The notes below the pieces were generated by a model. That model made no database searches and was not told the DNA's origin. It saw nothing but the letters and a program-made list of their open reading frames with translations. From Isoperla grammatica (lineage: Eukaryota; Arthropoda; Insecta; Plecoptera; Perlodidae): DNA of 64,000 nt. Each line of letters begins with the position of its first letter. Within the stretch, counting starts at the first letter, position 1. Of this stretch, positions 11,601 through 22,963 are shown in pieces. A program made the translations under genes and the position numbers. The DNA lies in the NCBI GenBank assembly GCA_945910005.1, contig OX246743.1:6727084-6791083 (forward strand). The letters run 5' to 3'.

Positions 11601-14244
11601 TATTCGTTGTAGCGCTTACATGCAGTAATTGACGGCAAACAACAGCCACGCTATTAGTTGTAGCGCTTACATGCAGTAATTGACGGCAAACAACAGCCAC
11701 GCTATTAGTTGTAGCGCTTACATGCAGTAATTGACGGCAAACAACAGCCACGCTATTCGTTGTAGCGCTTACATGCAGTAATTGACGGCAAACAACAGCC
11801 ACGCTATTCGTTGTACGCGCTTACATGCAGTAATTGACGGCAAATAACAGCCACGCTATTCGTTGTACGCGCTTACATGCAGTAATTGACGGCAAACAAC
11901 AGCCCCGCTATTAGTTGTAGCGCTTACATGCAGTAATTGACGGCAAACAACAGCCACGCTATTAGTTGTAGCGCTTACATGCAGTAATTGACGGCAAACA
12001 ACAGCCACGCTATTAGTTGTAGCGCTTACATGCAGTAATTGACGGCAAACAACAGCCACGCTACTAGTTGTAGCGCTTACATGCTACTGCATTGACGGCA
12101 AACAACAGCCACGCTATTAGTTGTAGCGCTTACATGCAGTAATTGACGGCAAACAACAGCCACGCTATTCGTTGTACGCGCTTACATGCAGTAATTGACG
12201 GCAAACAACAGCCACGCTATTCGTTGTACGCGCTTACATGCAGTTATTGACGGCAAACAACAGCCACGCTATTAGTTGTAGCGCTTACATGCAGTAATTG
12301 ACGGCAAACAACAGCCACGCTATTAGTTGTAGCGCTTACATGCTACTGCATTGACGGCAAACAACAGCCACGCTATTCGTTGTAGCGCTTACGTGCAGTA
12401 ATTGACGGCAAACAACAGCCACGCTATTAGTTGTAGCGCTTACATGCTACTGCATTGACGGCAAACAACAGCCACGCTATTAGTTGTAGCGCTTACATGC
12501 AGTAATTGACGGCAAACAACAGCCACGCTATTAGTTGTAGCGCTTACATGCTACTGCATTGACGGCAAACAACAGCCACGCTATTAGTTGTAGCGCTTAC
12601 ATGCAGTAATTGACGGCAAACAACAGCCACGCTATTCGTTGTACGCGCTTACATGCAGTAATTGACGGCAAACAACAGCCACGCTATTCGTTGTACGCGC
12701 TTTCATGCAGTAATTGACGGCAAATAACAGCCACGCTATTCGTTGTACGTGCTTACATGCAGTAATTGACGGCAAATAACAGCCACGCTATTCGTTGTAC
12801 GCGCTTACATGCAGTAATTGACGGCAAACAACAGCCACGCTATTCGTTGTACGCGCTTTCATGCAGTAATTGACGGCAAATAACAGCCACGCTATTCGTT
12901 GTACGCGCTTACATGCAGTAATTGACGGCAAACAACAGCCACGCTATTAGTTGTAGCGCTTACATGCTACTGCATTGACGGCAAACAACAGCCACGCTAT
13001 TCGTTGTAGCGCTTACATGCAGTAATTGACGGCAAACAACAGCCACGCTATTAGTTGTAGCGCTTACATGCTACTGCATTGACGGCAAACAACAGCCACG
13101 CTATTAGTTGTAGCGCTTACATGCAGTAATTGACAGCAAACAACAGCCACGCTATTAGTTGTAGCGCTTACATGCAGTAATTGACGGCAAACAACAGCCA
13201 CGCTATTAGTTGTAGCGCTTACATGCAGTAATTGACGGCAAACAACAGCCACGCTATTAGTTGTAGCGCTTACATACTACTGCATTGACGGCAAACAACA
13301 GCCACGCTATTAGTTGTAGCGCTTACATGCAGTAATTGACGGCAAACAACAGCCACGCTATTCGTTGTACGCGCTTACATGCAGTAATTGACGGCAAACA
13401 ACAGCCACGCTATTCGTTGTACGCGCTTACATGCAGTAATTGACGGCAAATAACAGCCACGCTATTCGTTGTACGCGCTTACATGCAGTAATTGACGGCA
13501 AATAACAGCCACGCTATTCGTTGTACGCGCTTACATGCAGTAATTGACGGCAAACAACAGCCACGCTATTCGTTGTACGCGCTTACATGCAGTAATTGAC
13601 GGCAAATAACAGCCACGCTATTCGTTGTACGCGCTTACATGCAGTAATTGACGGCAAATAACAGCCACGCTATTCGTTGTACGCGCTTACATGCAGTAAT
13701 TGACGGCAAACAACAGCCACGCTATTAGTTGTAGCGCTTACATGCAGTAATTGACGGCAAATAACAGCCACGCTATTCGTTGTACGCGCTTACATGCAGT
13801 AATTGACGGCAAACAACAGCCACGCTATTCGTTGTAGCGCTTACATGCAGTAATTGACGGCAAACAACAGCCACGCTATTCGTTGTAGCGCTTACATGCA
13901 GTAATTGACGGCAAATAACAGCCACGCTATTCGTTGTACGCGCTTACATGCAGTAATTGACGGCAAACAACAGCCACGCTATTCGTTGTACGCGCTTACA
14001 TGCAGTAATTGACGGCAAATAACAGCCACGCTATTCGTTGTACGCGCTTACATGCAGTAATTGACGGCAAACAACAGCCACGCTTTTCGTTGTATGCGCT
14101 TACATGCAGTAATTGACGGCAAACAACAGCCACGCTATTCGTTGTAGCGCTTACATGCAGTAATTGACGGCAAACAACAGCCACGCTTTTCGTTGTATGC
14201 GCTTACATGCAGTAATTGACGGTAAATAACAGCCACGCTATTCG
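8663..14244. repeat. ~51-bp satellite array, about 108 copies, with 360-bp higher-order repeat
   Basis: The unit contains GCTTACATGCAGTAATTGAC, GGCAAACAACAGCCACGCTA and TTCGTTGTA. Monomers vary in spacing (GTAGCGC or GTACGCGC) and type (AATTGACGG or TTAAAGACAGC; GTAGTTG or TTCGTTG). In the first 2 kb the types alternate in dimers, and a rarer CAATTCAGCC variant recurs exactly 360 bp apart (9217/9577 and 10142/10502), showing a seven-monomer higher-order unit. From 11 to 14.2 kb monomers are mixed, with an ATGCTACTGCATT variant confined to about 12084-13280. Minus-strand frames reading VCRQLLHVSATTNS are artefacts. Confidence 0.97.
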
Positions 14245-15067
14245 CGTACCTATGCACAATCTGTGGCGAATCTACACAGATTGATCCTCATCTGGACGTA
14301 CTGGCCTTATTGAGTTGTGCTCTATACGTGAAATGACCTGAGTATCTGTCCAAATCAATTGCGCAATGTTCTGAATGCCGTTCAGTTTAACTGTAATGGT
14401 ATTAAATGCACTATACTGCATGGATATTATCTAATTAATTATGCTAAGAGCGAATGAGTGTAAATGTTTAATCCAACCATTTATAGAGCATATTAGTATG
14501 ACGTCACGTTTCCCGTATCACCCAATGATGAATCCTGTATCTGATTACAAACAATGACATTTGATAGATGGTAATGTTTTTGCCATCATTATAGAGAGGA
14601 TGTTCCGCTCAGACATTTTGTTTTTTCAAAGACTAACAGTGAAAATAAGCAATTGATTATTTAATGCTACAAATACTTCATTAAATAACAATATCGTTTC
14701 AGAAAGTTGGTTGCAATCAGATAGCTCGTCCGTCATTTATTCTAACGTCATCACTAATACGGTATATTGTTATCAAATTTAAAAACTTGCAATTGCAGGC
14801 ACAAACGCGTTGCGAACATACACCAAACACGAGGGTCGTGCACATTGGCAGTAACTCTTTTCACGCGGGACTTAGTTTGTCGTCCGTGCATTCGATTAAG
14901 AAAGGTTATTTGTGACCCTCTTTCAAATTGGAATTGATAATGAATGCAACATGGCTTAGTGCTTTGCCGTAAATCTCAGTGAGACCAAAGATAGATGGAG
15001 GTACTTTGCTGTATTGCAAGTACTGTAGTTGGCTCGAGTACCCGCAGCGCAATCGTGTCAGACGACA
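14245..15067. other. unassigned sequence
   Basis: AT-rich, with no coding frame of note. The minus-strand frame at 14906-15133 runs into the SINE-like repeat and is not a gene. Confidence 0.4.
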
Positions 15068-15194
15068 TTTAAATAAATAAATAAATAAATAAAAAATAAA
15101 TTCACATTTAGAGTCTACCCACTCAGTAACCAAACTGATTTTCAGTGGGGGACTTTAAGTTAAAGTGACTAAACCAACCCTGTAGGCTTCGAAC
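15068..15194 (-). mobile_element. dispersed SINE-like repeat, family A, copy 3 (minus, most complete)
   Basis: On the minus strand it reads GAAGCCTACAGGGTTGGTTT, then TTAAAGTCCCCCACTG, GGTTACTGAGTGGGTAGAC and a (TTTA)n tail. This is the longest of four copies in the window and defines the consensus. The simple-repeat tail at one fixed end indicates retroposition. Confidence 0.75.
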
Positions 15195-15319
15195 ACCATC
15201 GACGAGTGAGCGATAACCAATCAAAGATCGATATTTCAAATACGAAACATATGAATCAGTGATTGGACAGTGCGAACACCTGCGGACAAATGCTAGAATC
15301 TTAACAAGGCCGATTCAGA

Positions 15320-15511
15320 ACAACTTTGAATTTATTGAGTGCTTCGTTGCTAGGACGGCTCCAAAGTCACCGTTTACTTATTCCTAAGCCAAGAAGTGAT
15401 GAAATTGAATCCACATTAGAAGTTAGAAAACTTCTGCCTGAAGCGGGATTCGAACCCGGAACCTTCTGCATTGGAAGCAGGGATGCTAACCACTGGACCA
15501 ACGACGTGCAT
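15320..15511 (-). mobile_element. tRNA-derived SINE (minus strand)
   Basis: The minus strand contains a tRNA-like head (about 15511 down to 15436): A box TGGTCCAGTGG, an anticodon arm CTGC/GCAG with loop TTCCAAT (anticodon CCA if functional), and a consensus B box GGTTCGAATCC with a T-arm of four good pairs. The acceptor stem does not pair well, so it is not a working tRNA. A non-tRNA body follows and ends with AATAAATTCAAAG near 15323. A pol III-type head plus an unrelated body is the usual SINE layout. Confidence 0.7.
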
Positions 15512-15844
15512 TCGACACAGTCTGTTACCTATGTCGAATCAAATAATGTTAGGTTGGGATTTGATCACAATATGACCGTCATATCTTTGCTAGCATACTC
15601 CCAAATATCTTGTATCTCACAATGAGGTCAGTCATTCGTCTTCCAAGATCTTTGGTATCGTAGTTTCTTTCATCAGGTTGCAAATCACACATTCTGCTAA
15701 GCATGCCTCAAGTACTTACACATTGCTCATACACCCCAAAGTTTGTTGTTGATTTGATTTGAAACTTTTGTGCTGTACTACCTTTTCTGTTTTCGTGTGC
15801 TCATACTTTCGAAGGTATTTGGTACTAATAGGTGGCATAGAAAA
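15512..15844. other. unassigned sequence
   Basis: No recognised feature. The plus-strand frame at 15326-15625 reads through the SINE in antisense and is rejected as a gene. Confidence 0.4.
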
Positions 15845-15925
15845 ATTGATTGATTGATTGATTGGATCTTTATTGACAACGGGTTAGTGACCCACTAGTG
15901 CAATTCAATATAATAACAGCTTACA
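15845..15925 (-). mobile_element. 3' end of a retroposon with (AATC)n tail (minus)
   Basis: On the minus strand the sequence reads CTAACCCGTTGTCAATAAAG, then ATCC and (AATC)n. A polyadenylation-like AATAAA next to a short tandem tail is typical of non-LTR retrotransposon 3' ends. The 5' extent cannot be set and no coding sequence is visible. Confidence 0.4.
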
Positions 15926-16120
15926 ACACAGTACAGTAGGTACAGTAAGCTATTGGTTTACTGTGAAAACACTGTTTAGACAACAAAAGATGACTTTTCT
16001 ATGACACAAAAGACCCAAAAATTACTCTGAAAGTATAAGCAAACAAAACGCAACATAACAGCGGAAACAAGGTCTGAGTTGACAAATTATTGTAGGACCC
16101 TAAGAAGACAAGGTCTATCT

Positions 16121-16178
16121 GATCTCCGCCTAGCGGAGGCTTGTCGAACTCCCGACGAGCCTCCGCTAGGCGGAGATC
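16121..16178. other. long perfect hairpin, 26-bp stem and 6-nt loop
   Basis: Bases 16121-16146 are the reverse complement of 16153-16178 apart from one G-T wobble, around the loop AACTCC. Each arm is itself nearly palindromic around CTCCGCCTAGCGGAG. It lies about 63 bp upstream of the splice acceptor of the candidate coding exon. It could be a tiny foldback element, an RNA hairpin (pre-miRNA-like in size) or a replication-generated palindrome. Confidence 0.85.
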
Positions 16179-16241
16179 AAGTTGACCTAGCTACGAAGAA
16201 GTGGACGATGCTAACTAACCGTGATGCGATCTTTGTTTCAG

Positions 16242-16317
16242 GCCGGACCTGGGGAGTCGTGCCCTCCCAGCCACCCCCCCGAGCCCCACCCCTCGCCCCC
16301 CCTCGCTAACGCGCACC
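16242..16317 (+). other. candidate 5'UTR segment after a splice acceptor
   Basis: TTTGTTTCAG (AG at 16240-16241) is a good acceptor with a pyrimidine-rich tract. It opens a C-rich, GC-rich stretch running to the ATG at 16318, consistent with a spliced 5'UTR. There is no ATG between the acceptor and 16318. Confidence 0.4.
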
Positions 16318-16414
16318 ATGGACGAGATAAACGACGCCCTGAGACGTCAGGCGTCCGTGGACGGCGAGGCGATCAAGATAGTCATACACGACGTCGACTC
16401 CGACATTAACTTCA
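16318..16414 (+). CDS. candidate first coding exon of an unidentified gene (partial)
   Basis: The start is ATG in a strong context (CGCACCATGG). The frame stays open for 32 codons plus one base and ends at CA followed by GTGAGT, a consensus donor (GT at 16415). The peptide begins MDEINDALRRQASVDGEAI and is acidic and hydrophilic, with DVDSD near its end. No signal peptide or membrane segment is present. Codons favour G or C at the third position, unlike the AT-rich surroundings. The phase-1 donor fits the phase of the exon at 18566. I do not recognise the family. A coincidental open frame remains possible, but start context, acceptor, donor and composition all agree. Confidence 0.5.
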
Positions 16415-16785
16415 GTGAGTCCCTTTGCACATTTGCATGGCCACTTCTAGAACACGTTTATTTTTTACCACTTTACTGAAGCTTATGTAATGTTCAGTCC
16501 AGTATGGTAGAAGTACCTGAACTCTTTCTACTATTAACATAGCTGAAATACCTGCAGCGTGAATACAATTCATGGTTATATTTCATGACGTCTTGCTAAC
16601 CCAGAATTGGATGTTGTAATCGTGGAGCCATCTAAGTTCCGGGGTCTTTAAAATAGTTGTGATATCTTGTGTCCTAATGTCTTTGCACAAACTTGTCGAA
16701 ACGTCTCGTATTTTAAACTCTTTGTAAAAATACTGATATCTAGCCCTCGAATGTCTTTTCATAAACTCATTATGAACGATAGTGT
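16415..16785. other. putative intron sequence, no feature
   Basis: AT-rich, non-repetitive sequence between the candidate donor and the 35-bp array. Nothing recognised. Confidence 0.4.
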
Positions 16786-18335
16786 TACAACCTCTTTGCA
16801 GCAGTTGTGAGGCTTAGCGTTCCAACTTTTTTGCAGCAGTTGTGATGCCCAGTGTTCCAGCCTCTTTGCAGCAGTTGTGACGCCCAGTGTTCCAGCCTCT
16901 TTGCAGCAGTTGTCACGCCTGTGTTCCAACCTCTTTGCAGCAGTTGTGACGCCCGGTGTTCCAGCCTCTTTGCAGCAGTTGTGACGCCCAGTGTTCCAAC
17001 CTCTTTGCAACAGCTGTGACGCCCAGTGTTCCAGCCTCTTTGCAGCAGTTGTGACGCCCAGTGTTTCAGCCTCTTTCCAGCAGTTGTGACGCCCAGTGTT
17101 CCAACTTCTTTGCCGCAGTTGTGACGCCCAGTGTTCCAGCCTCTTTGCAGCAGTTGTGACGCCCAGTGTTCCAGCCTCTTTGTAGCAGTTGTGACGCCCA
17201 GTGTTCCAGCCTCTTTGCAGCAGCTGTGACGCCCAGTGTTCCAACCTCTTTGCAGCAGTTGTGACGCCCAGTGTTCCAGCCTCTTTGTAGCAGTTGTGAC
17301 GCCCAGTGTTCCAGCCTCTTTGCAGCAGCTGTGACGCCCAGTGTTCCAGCCTCTTTGTAGCAGTTGGGACGCCCAGTGTTCCAGCCTCTTTGCAGCAGCT
17401 GTGACGCCCAGTGTTCCAACCTCTTTGTAGCAGTTGGGACGCCCAGTGTTCCAGCCTCTTTGCAGCAGCTGTGACGCCCAGTGTTCCAACCTCTTTGCAG
17501 CAGTTGTGACGCCCAGTGTCCTAACCTCTTTGCAATAGTTGTGACGCCCAGTGTCCCAACCTCTTTGCAATAGTTGTGACGCCCAGTGTTCCAACCTCTT
17601 TGCAACAATTGTGACGCCCAGTGTCCCAACCTCTTTGCAATAGTTGTGACGCCCAGTGTTCCAGCCTCTTTGCAGCAGTTGTGACGCCCAGTGTTCCAGC
17701 CTCTTTGCAGAAGTTGTGAGGCTTAGCGTTCCATCTTCTTTGCAGCAGTTGTGACGCCCAGTGTTCCAGCCTCTTTGCAGCAGTTGTGACGCCCAGTGTT
17801 CCAGCCTCTTTGCAACAGTTGTGACGCCCAGTGTTCCAGCCTCTTTGCAGCAGTGGTGACGCCCAGTGTTCCAGCCTCTTTGCAGCAGTTGTGACGCCCA
17901 GTGTTCCAGCCTCTTTGCAGCAGTTGTGACGCCCAGTGTTCCAGCCTCTTTGCAGCAGTTGTGACGCCCAGTGTTCCAGCCTCTTTGCAGCAGTTGTGAC
18001 GCCCAGTGTTCCAGCCTCTTTGCAGCAGTTGTCAGGCTTAGTGTTCCAGCCTCTTTGCAGCAGTTGTGACGCCCAGTGTTCTAACTTCTTTGCATCAGTT
18101 GTGACGCCCAGGGTTCCAGCCTCTTTGCAGCAGTTGTGACGCCCAGTGTGCCAGCTTCTTTGCAGCAGTTGTGACGCCCAGTGTTCTAACTTCTTTGCAT
18201 CAGTTGTGACGTCTGTGTTTCAGCCTCTTTCCAGCAGTTGTGACACCTAGTGTTCCAGCCTCTTTGCAGCAGTTGTGAGGCTTAGCGTTCCAACTTCTTT
18301 GCAGTAGTTTTGACGCCTGTGTTCCAACCTCTTTG
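16786..18335. repeat. 35-bp tandem repeat array, about 44 copies
   Basis: GTTGTGACGCCCAGTGTTCC followed by AGCCTCTTTGCAGCA repeats with a 35-bp period. Variants include TAGCAGTTGGGACGCC and GTGAGGCTTAGCG. Minus-strand frames of up to 269 codons (EHWASQLLQRGWNTGRH-type) stay open because three periods make 35 codons and the unit lacks stops; they are pure repeat translation with no start or splice context. If the flanking exons are real, this array is in their intron. Confidence 0.97.
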
Positions 18336-18339
18336 CAGC

Positions 18340-18545
18340 AGTGTTGCCACGTGTAGGTGACGCCCAGTGTTGCAGGAGTGTTGCCACGTGTCTGTGACGC
18401 CCAGTGTTGCAGCAGTGTTGCCACGTGTCTGTGACGCCCAGTGTTGCAGCAGTGTTGCCACGTGTATGTGACGCCCAGTGTTGCAGCAGTGTTGCCACGT
18501 GTCTGTGACGCCCAGTGTTGCAGCAGTGTTGCCACGTGTATATGA
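18340..18545. repeat. 37-bp tandem repeat, six copies, with E-box CACGTG
   Basis: GCCACGTG recurs at exact 37-bp steps (18346, 18383, 18420, 18457, 18494, 18531). Each unit contains GTGACGCCCAGTGTTGCAGC, so it shares the GACGCCCAGTGTT core with the adjoining 35-bp array and probably arose from it. The array ends about 20 bp before the splice acceptor of the next exon. Confidence 0.95.
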
Positions 18546-18565
18546 CGTCATGTCTCTTGTTACAG

Positions 18566-18631
18566 ACTCAAGGACGGGGCTAAGACGCCGCCTAATGCTG
18601 AGGCGAGATCCGTTGGACAAAGCGCCTCGTA
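18566..18631 (+). CDS. candidate second coding exon (partial)
   Basis: CTTGTTACAG (acceptor AG 18564-18565) precedes a 66-base open segment that ends at A followed by GTGAGTAC (donor GT 18632). Joined in phase 1 to the exon at 16318 it continues without a stop. The peptide is very basic (RTGLRRRLMLRRDPLDKAPR), in contrast to the acidic first exon. At 66 bases with phase 1 on both sides the exon is symmetric and could be skipped without shifting frame. GC content again exceeds the flanks. No family recognised, and no following exon was identified in this window. Confidence 0.45.
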
Positions 18632-19830
18632 GTGAGTACAGCTCCCCATGTATGTTGCGCTTACTTGACTATCTCATTCATTCTATTAAGGGCTCATATC
18701 ATGTTTGTGGTGGAAACTCAAATATGTGTATGATCATTATTTATTTTTATATTTCTAGAATGTTTTGGCTATTCCATACGGTTTTTACGTTTTCTCAACT
18801 ATGTTTTGTTATAGATTATGAAAATCATATATATTGTGTTACAAACAAGAATTGTAAAACATATTTATTCATGATTTACGAAACGTAAAAAACCGTCTGG
18901 AATGGCTTTACGATGATTTTCTAATTTTCTAGTATGAATTTCTAGATTCACTTTTCATTGTAACTTGCAGCTCCACACATTCACTGTTCAGATAATATAG
19001 CACGCCATCTGCACAATACATACACTTAGCGTATAGTCGCTGGCTTTCAATAGGCGGTATATCTGGGCAGAGCTTGCTTGCAACATGGAGTAGTAGCCTC
19101 ACAAATATTGCCTCATAAACTAAGTAACCTACAGTTTTGGTCAGTATGTGTATTTGCTGTGTATGAACATGATTGAAATTTAATTTAGTTGCAAAAAAAA
19201 TTTAAGAGTACTTTTAACATATATGTTTTAGTTCTTAAAAATTACTATTAACATATAAAACTGTGTGACAGCTTTGTATTGTCTCAACAGTGTTGAGACA
19301 TTAATTTCATTGTATGAATGTGCTCTTCTATAATTACTTATGTTCGTATTATTCTATATACGCGTCGGAAACAGGAAACAGGAGATTGCCTTTATAATGC
19401 TCCTTTGTGCTTAAAATTGAACTTTATTACAGGTATTTACGTTATTATGAGATAAATTGAAAACCTGGCGTCATATATATAACGCTTGCTGTTTGGCGCT
19501 TGCAAATATTGTGTGTACAATATTGTGTGTACGTGGTATGACGGTATATGAAGATGCGTGTCCTAAAGAGAACAGCTACTAAGATGTAATAGTCTTCAAT
19601 ATGTGCTTCAGTAGTCCACATAATAATACACAGCATAATAGGAGCGATTTTATATCAAATCCTTATGCATTTACACATTTTAATGTCGACTGAACTTTGT
19701 AGTCATGGCTTCGCTTGACGTACGTAGCGTTAATGTCACTATAGACGGCTTCGTATGGGTTGTACAGACGCAACTTATGCAAAGTAACATGGGATTTTCG
19801 TGTGAATGTGCAGTGACTATAGCTGGTTTT
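18632..19830. other. unassigned AT-rich sequence
   Basis: Putative intron or intergenic DNA. The only notable item is a perfect 21-base palindrome at 19280-19300 (TGTCTCAACA, one central G, and its complement). The 136-codon frame at 18478-18888 mixes repeat, exon and intron sequence and is rejected. Confidence 0.4.
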
Positions 19831-22040
19831 ATTGTGTGCAGCAGGAACCAAAGAGTTTGATACAAGTTGCTTCATTGTGTGCAGCAGGAACCAAAGAGTT
19901 TGATACACGTTGCTTCATTGTGTGCAGCAGAACCAAAGAGTTTGATACACGTTGCTTCATTGTGTGCAGCAGGAACCAAAGAGTTTGATACAAGTTGCTT
20001 CATTGTGTGCAGCAGGAACCAAAGAGATTGATACACGTTGCTTCATTGTGTGCAGCAGGAACCAAAGAGTTTGATACACGTTGCTTCATTGTGTGCAGCA
20101 GGAACCAAAGAGTTTGGTACACGTTGCTTCATTGTGTGCAGCAGGAACCAAAGTGTGATACACGTTGCTTCATTGTGTGCAGCAGGAACCAAAGAGTTTG
20201 ATACACGTTGCTTCATTGTGTGAAGCAGGAACCAAAGAGTTTGATACACGTTGCTTCATTGTGTGCAGCAGGAACCAAAGAGTTTGATACACATAGCTTC
20301 ATTGTGTGCAGCAGGAACCAAAGAGTTTGATACAAGTTGCTTCATTGTGTGCAGCAGGAACCAAAGAGTTTGATACACGTTGCTTCATTGTGTGCAGCAG
20401 GAACCAAAGAGTTTGATACACGTTGCTTCATTGTGTGCAGCAGGAACCAAAGAGTGTGATACACGTTGCTTCATTGTGTGACGTAAGAACCAAAGAGTTT
20501 GATACACGTTACTTCATTGTGTGACGTAAGAACCAAAGAGTTTGATACACGTTGCTTCATTGTGTGCAGCAAGAACCAAAGAGTTTGATACACGTTGCTT
20601 CATTGTGTGCAGCAAGAATCAAAGAGTTTGATACACGTTGCTTCATTGTGTGCAACAAGAACCAAAGAGTTTGAGACACGTTGCTTCATTGTGTGACGTA
20701 AGAACCAAAGAGTTTGATACACGTTACTTCATTGTGTGCAGCAGGAACCAAAGAGTTTGATACACGTTGCTTCATTGTGTGACGTAAGAACCAAAGAGTT
20801 TGAGACACGTTGCTTCATTGTGTGACGTAAGAACCAAAGAGTTTGATACACGTTACTTCATTGTGTGCAGCAGGAACCAAAGAGTTTGATACACGTTGCT
20901 TCATTGTGTGCAGCAGGAACCAAAGAGTTTGATTCACATTGCTTCATTGTGTGCAGCAAGAACCAAAGAGTTTGATTCACATTGCTTCATTGTGTGCAGT
21001 AAGAACCAAAGAGTTTGATACACGTTACTTCATTGTGTGCAGCAGGAACCAAAGAGTTTTATACACGTTGCTTCATTGTGTGCAGCAAGAACCAAAGAGT
21101 TTGATACACGTTGCTTCATTGTGTGCAGTAAGAACCAAAGAGTTTGATACACATTGCTTCATTATGTGCAGTAGAAACCAAAGAGTTTGATACACGTTGC
21201 TTCATTGTGTGCAGTAAGAACCAAAGAGTTTGATACACGTTGCTTCATTGTGTGCAGCAGGAGCCAAAGAGTTTGATACACGCTGCTTCATTGTGTGCAG
21301 CAGGAACCAAAGAGTTTGATACGCGTTGCTTCATTGTGTGCAGCAGAACCAAAGAGTTTGATACACGTTGCTTCATTGTGTGCAGTAAGAACCAAAGAGT
21401 TTGATACACGTTGCTTCATTGTGTGCAGCAGGAGCCAAAGAGTTTGATACACGTTGCTTCATTGTGTGCAGCAGGAACCAAAGAGTTTGATACACGTTGC
21501 TTCATTGTGTGCAGCAGGAACCAAAGAGTTTGATACGCGTTGCTTCATTGTGTGCAGCAGGAACCAAAGAGTTTGATACGCGTTGCTTCATTGTGTGCAG
21601 CAGAACCAAAGAGTTTGATACACGTTGCTTCATTGTGTGCAGCAGGAACCAAAGAGTTTGATACGCGTTGCTTCATTGTGTGCAGCAGAACCAAAGAGTT
21701 TGATACACGTTGCTTCATTGTGTGCAGTAAGAACCAAAGAGTTTGATACACGTTGCTTCATTGTGTGCAGCAGGAGCCAAAGAGTTTGATACACGCTGCT
21801 TCATTGTGTGCAGCAGGAACCAAAGAGTTTGATACGCGTTGCTTCATTGTGTGCAGCAGAACCAAAGAGTTTGATACACGTTGCTTCATTGTGTGCAGCA
21901 GGAACCAAAGAGTTTGATACGCGTTGCTTCATTGTGTGCAGCAGAACCAAAGAGTTTGATACACGTTGCTTCATTGTGTGAAGCAGGAACCAAAGAGTTT
22001 GATACACGTTGCTTCATTGTGTGAAGCAGGAACCAAAGAG
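19831..22040. repeat. 43-bp tandem repeat array, about 51 copies
   Basis: ATTGTGTGCAGCAGGAACC, then AAAGAGTTTGATACACGTTGC, repeats every 43 bp. A CAGCAGAACC (one-base deletion) and a GTGACGTAAGAACC variant are clustered. Blocks around 21290-21400, 21540-21700 and 21790-21960 repeat the same order of variants, showing higher-order duplication. Short frames on both strands are artefacts. Confidence 0.97.
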
Positions 22041-22785
22041 GGTGGTCGCACCTGAGATCCGACCTCTGTCTCTATAGTTTCTATGTAAACCGACATCTTG
22101 CGACGACGAGAACCCATTAGTCAATGTTGATTTAATATAAGCTCGTGTTTACTCGTGTTAAAAGGAAAAGCTTTGCTCTATACAAGAAACCACTTTATAT
22201 TCTGAAACAATCCACAGACAAAACGAGAGTGTACTTTATACAGCGTTATGTTATAATGTTACTTCACTTTGCAAATATGTTTTTATATCAAAGAAACAAG
22301 TAGAAGACAGCGATTTAATGACAGCTGAACAATTCACTGTTCTTGTTATCGTTCTTCTGTTTGATAAGGACTCTAGATTTGGTATTCTAAATATTACATT
22401 TCCAGATATATTTTTATATATTTTATATTAAATGACTCGTTTGTAGGTAATCCTGAAGTTTTATGGATAACGTAGCCTAATTGTATTTCAATAGATATCG
22501 GTGTATTGAAAGGTTGGGTGAATTATATTTTGGTTGTAACTATTTGAGTAAGCCTAGACAGAAAGGAGAGCCCGTTTAATGAAATTTGGTTTCACTTCTT
22601 TATTTCTGGTGTTCACTCTCCAAGATAATTAAACTCTTTTTTCGTACGTATGTACTTAAACTATAAAAATGTATACTTCTCTCTAATCAATTGATTTAAA
22701 ACGGGTGCCCGGGTTCGATTCTTGGTCTATGAAAACTTTTTCAACTCTTCACTTAAGGTGAAAGCAATTATAATAATAACGAAAA
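22041..22785. other. unassigned AT-rich sequence
   Basis: No coding signal. A lone B-box-like GGGTTCGATTC at 22710 lacks an A box and a stem, so it is not called as a tRNA. Confidence 0.4.
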
Positions 22786-22962
<177 letters not shown>

Positions 22963-22963
22963 T

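Noticed and set aside
8663..14244. CRISPR-like regular array
   Set aside because: No unique spacers: the whole unit repeats, in an animal-like genome with no cas genes.
15436..15511. Functional tRNA-Trp gene (anticodon CCA)
   Set aside because: The acceptor stem does not pair and a SINE-like body follows, so it is called a tRNA-derived SINE.
16759..17629. 161-269-codon minus-strand frames (EHWASQLLQRG repeats)
   Set aside because: Translation of a stop-free 35-bp repeat in all three phases. No start context, splice signals or domain.
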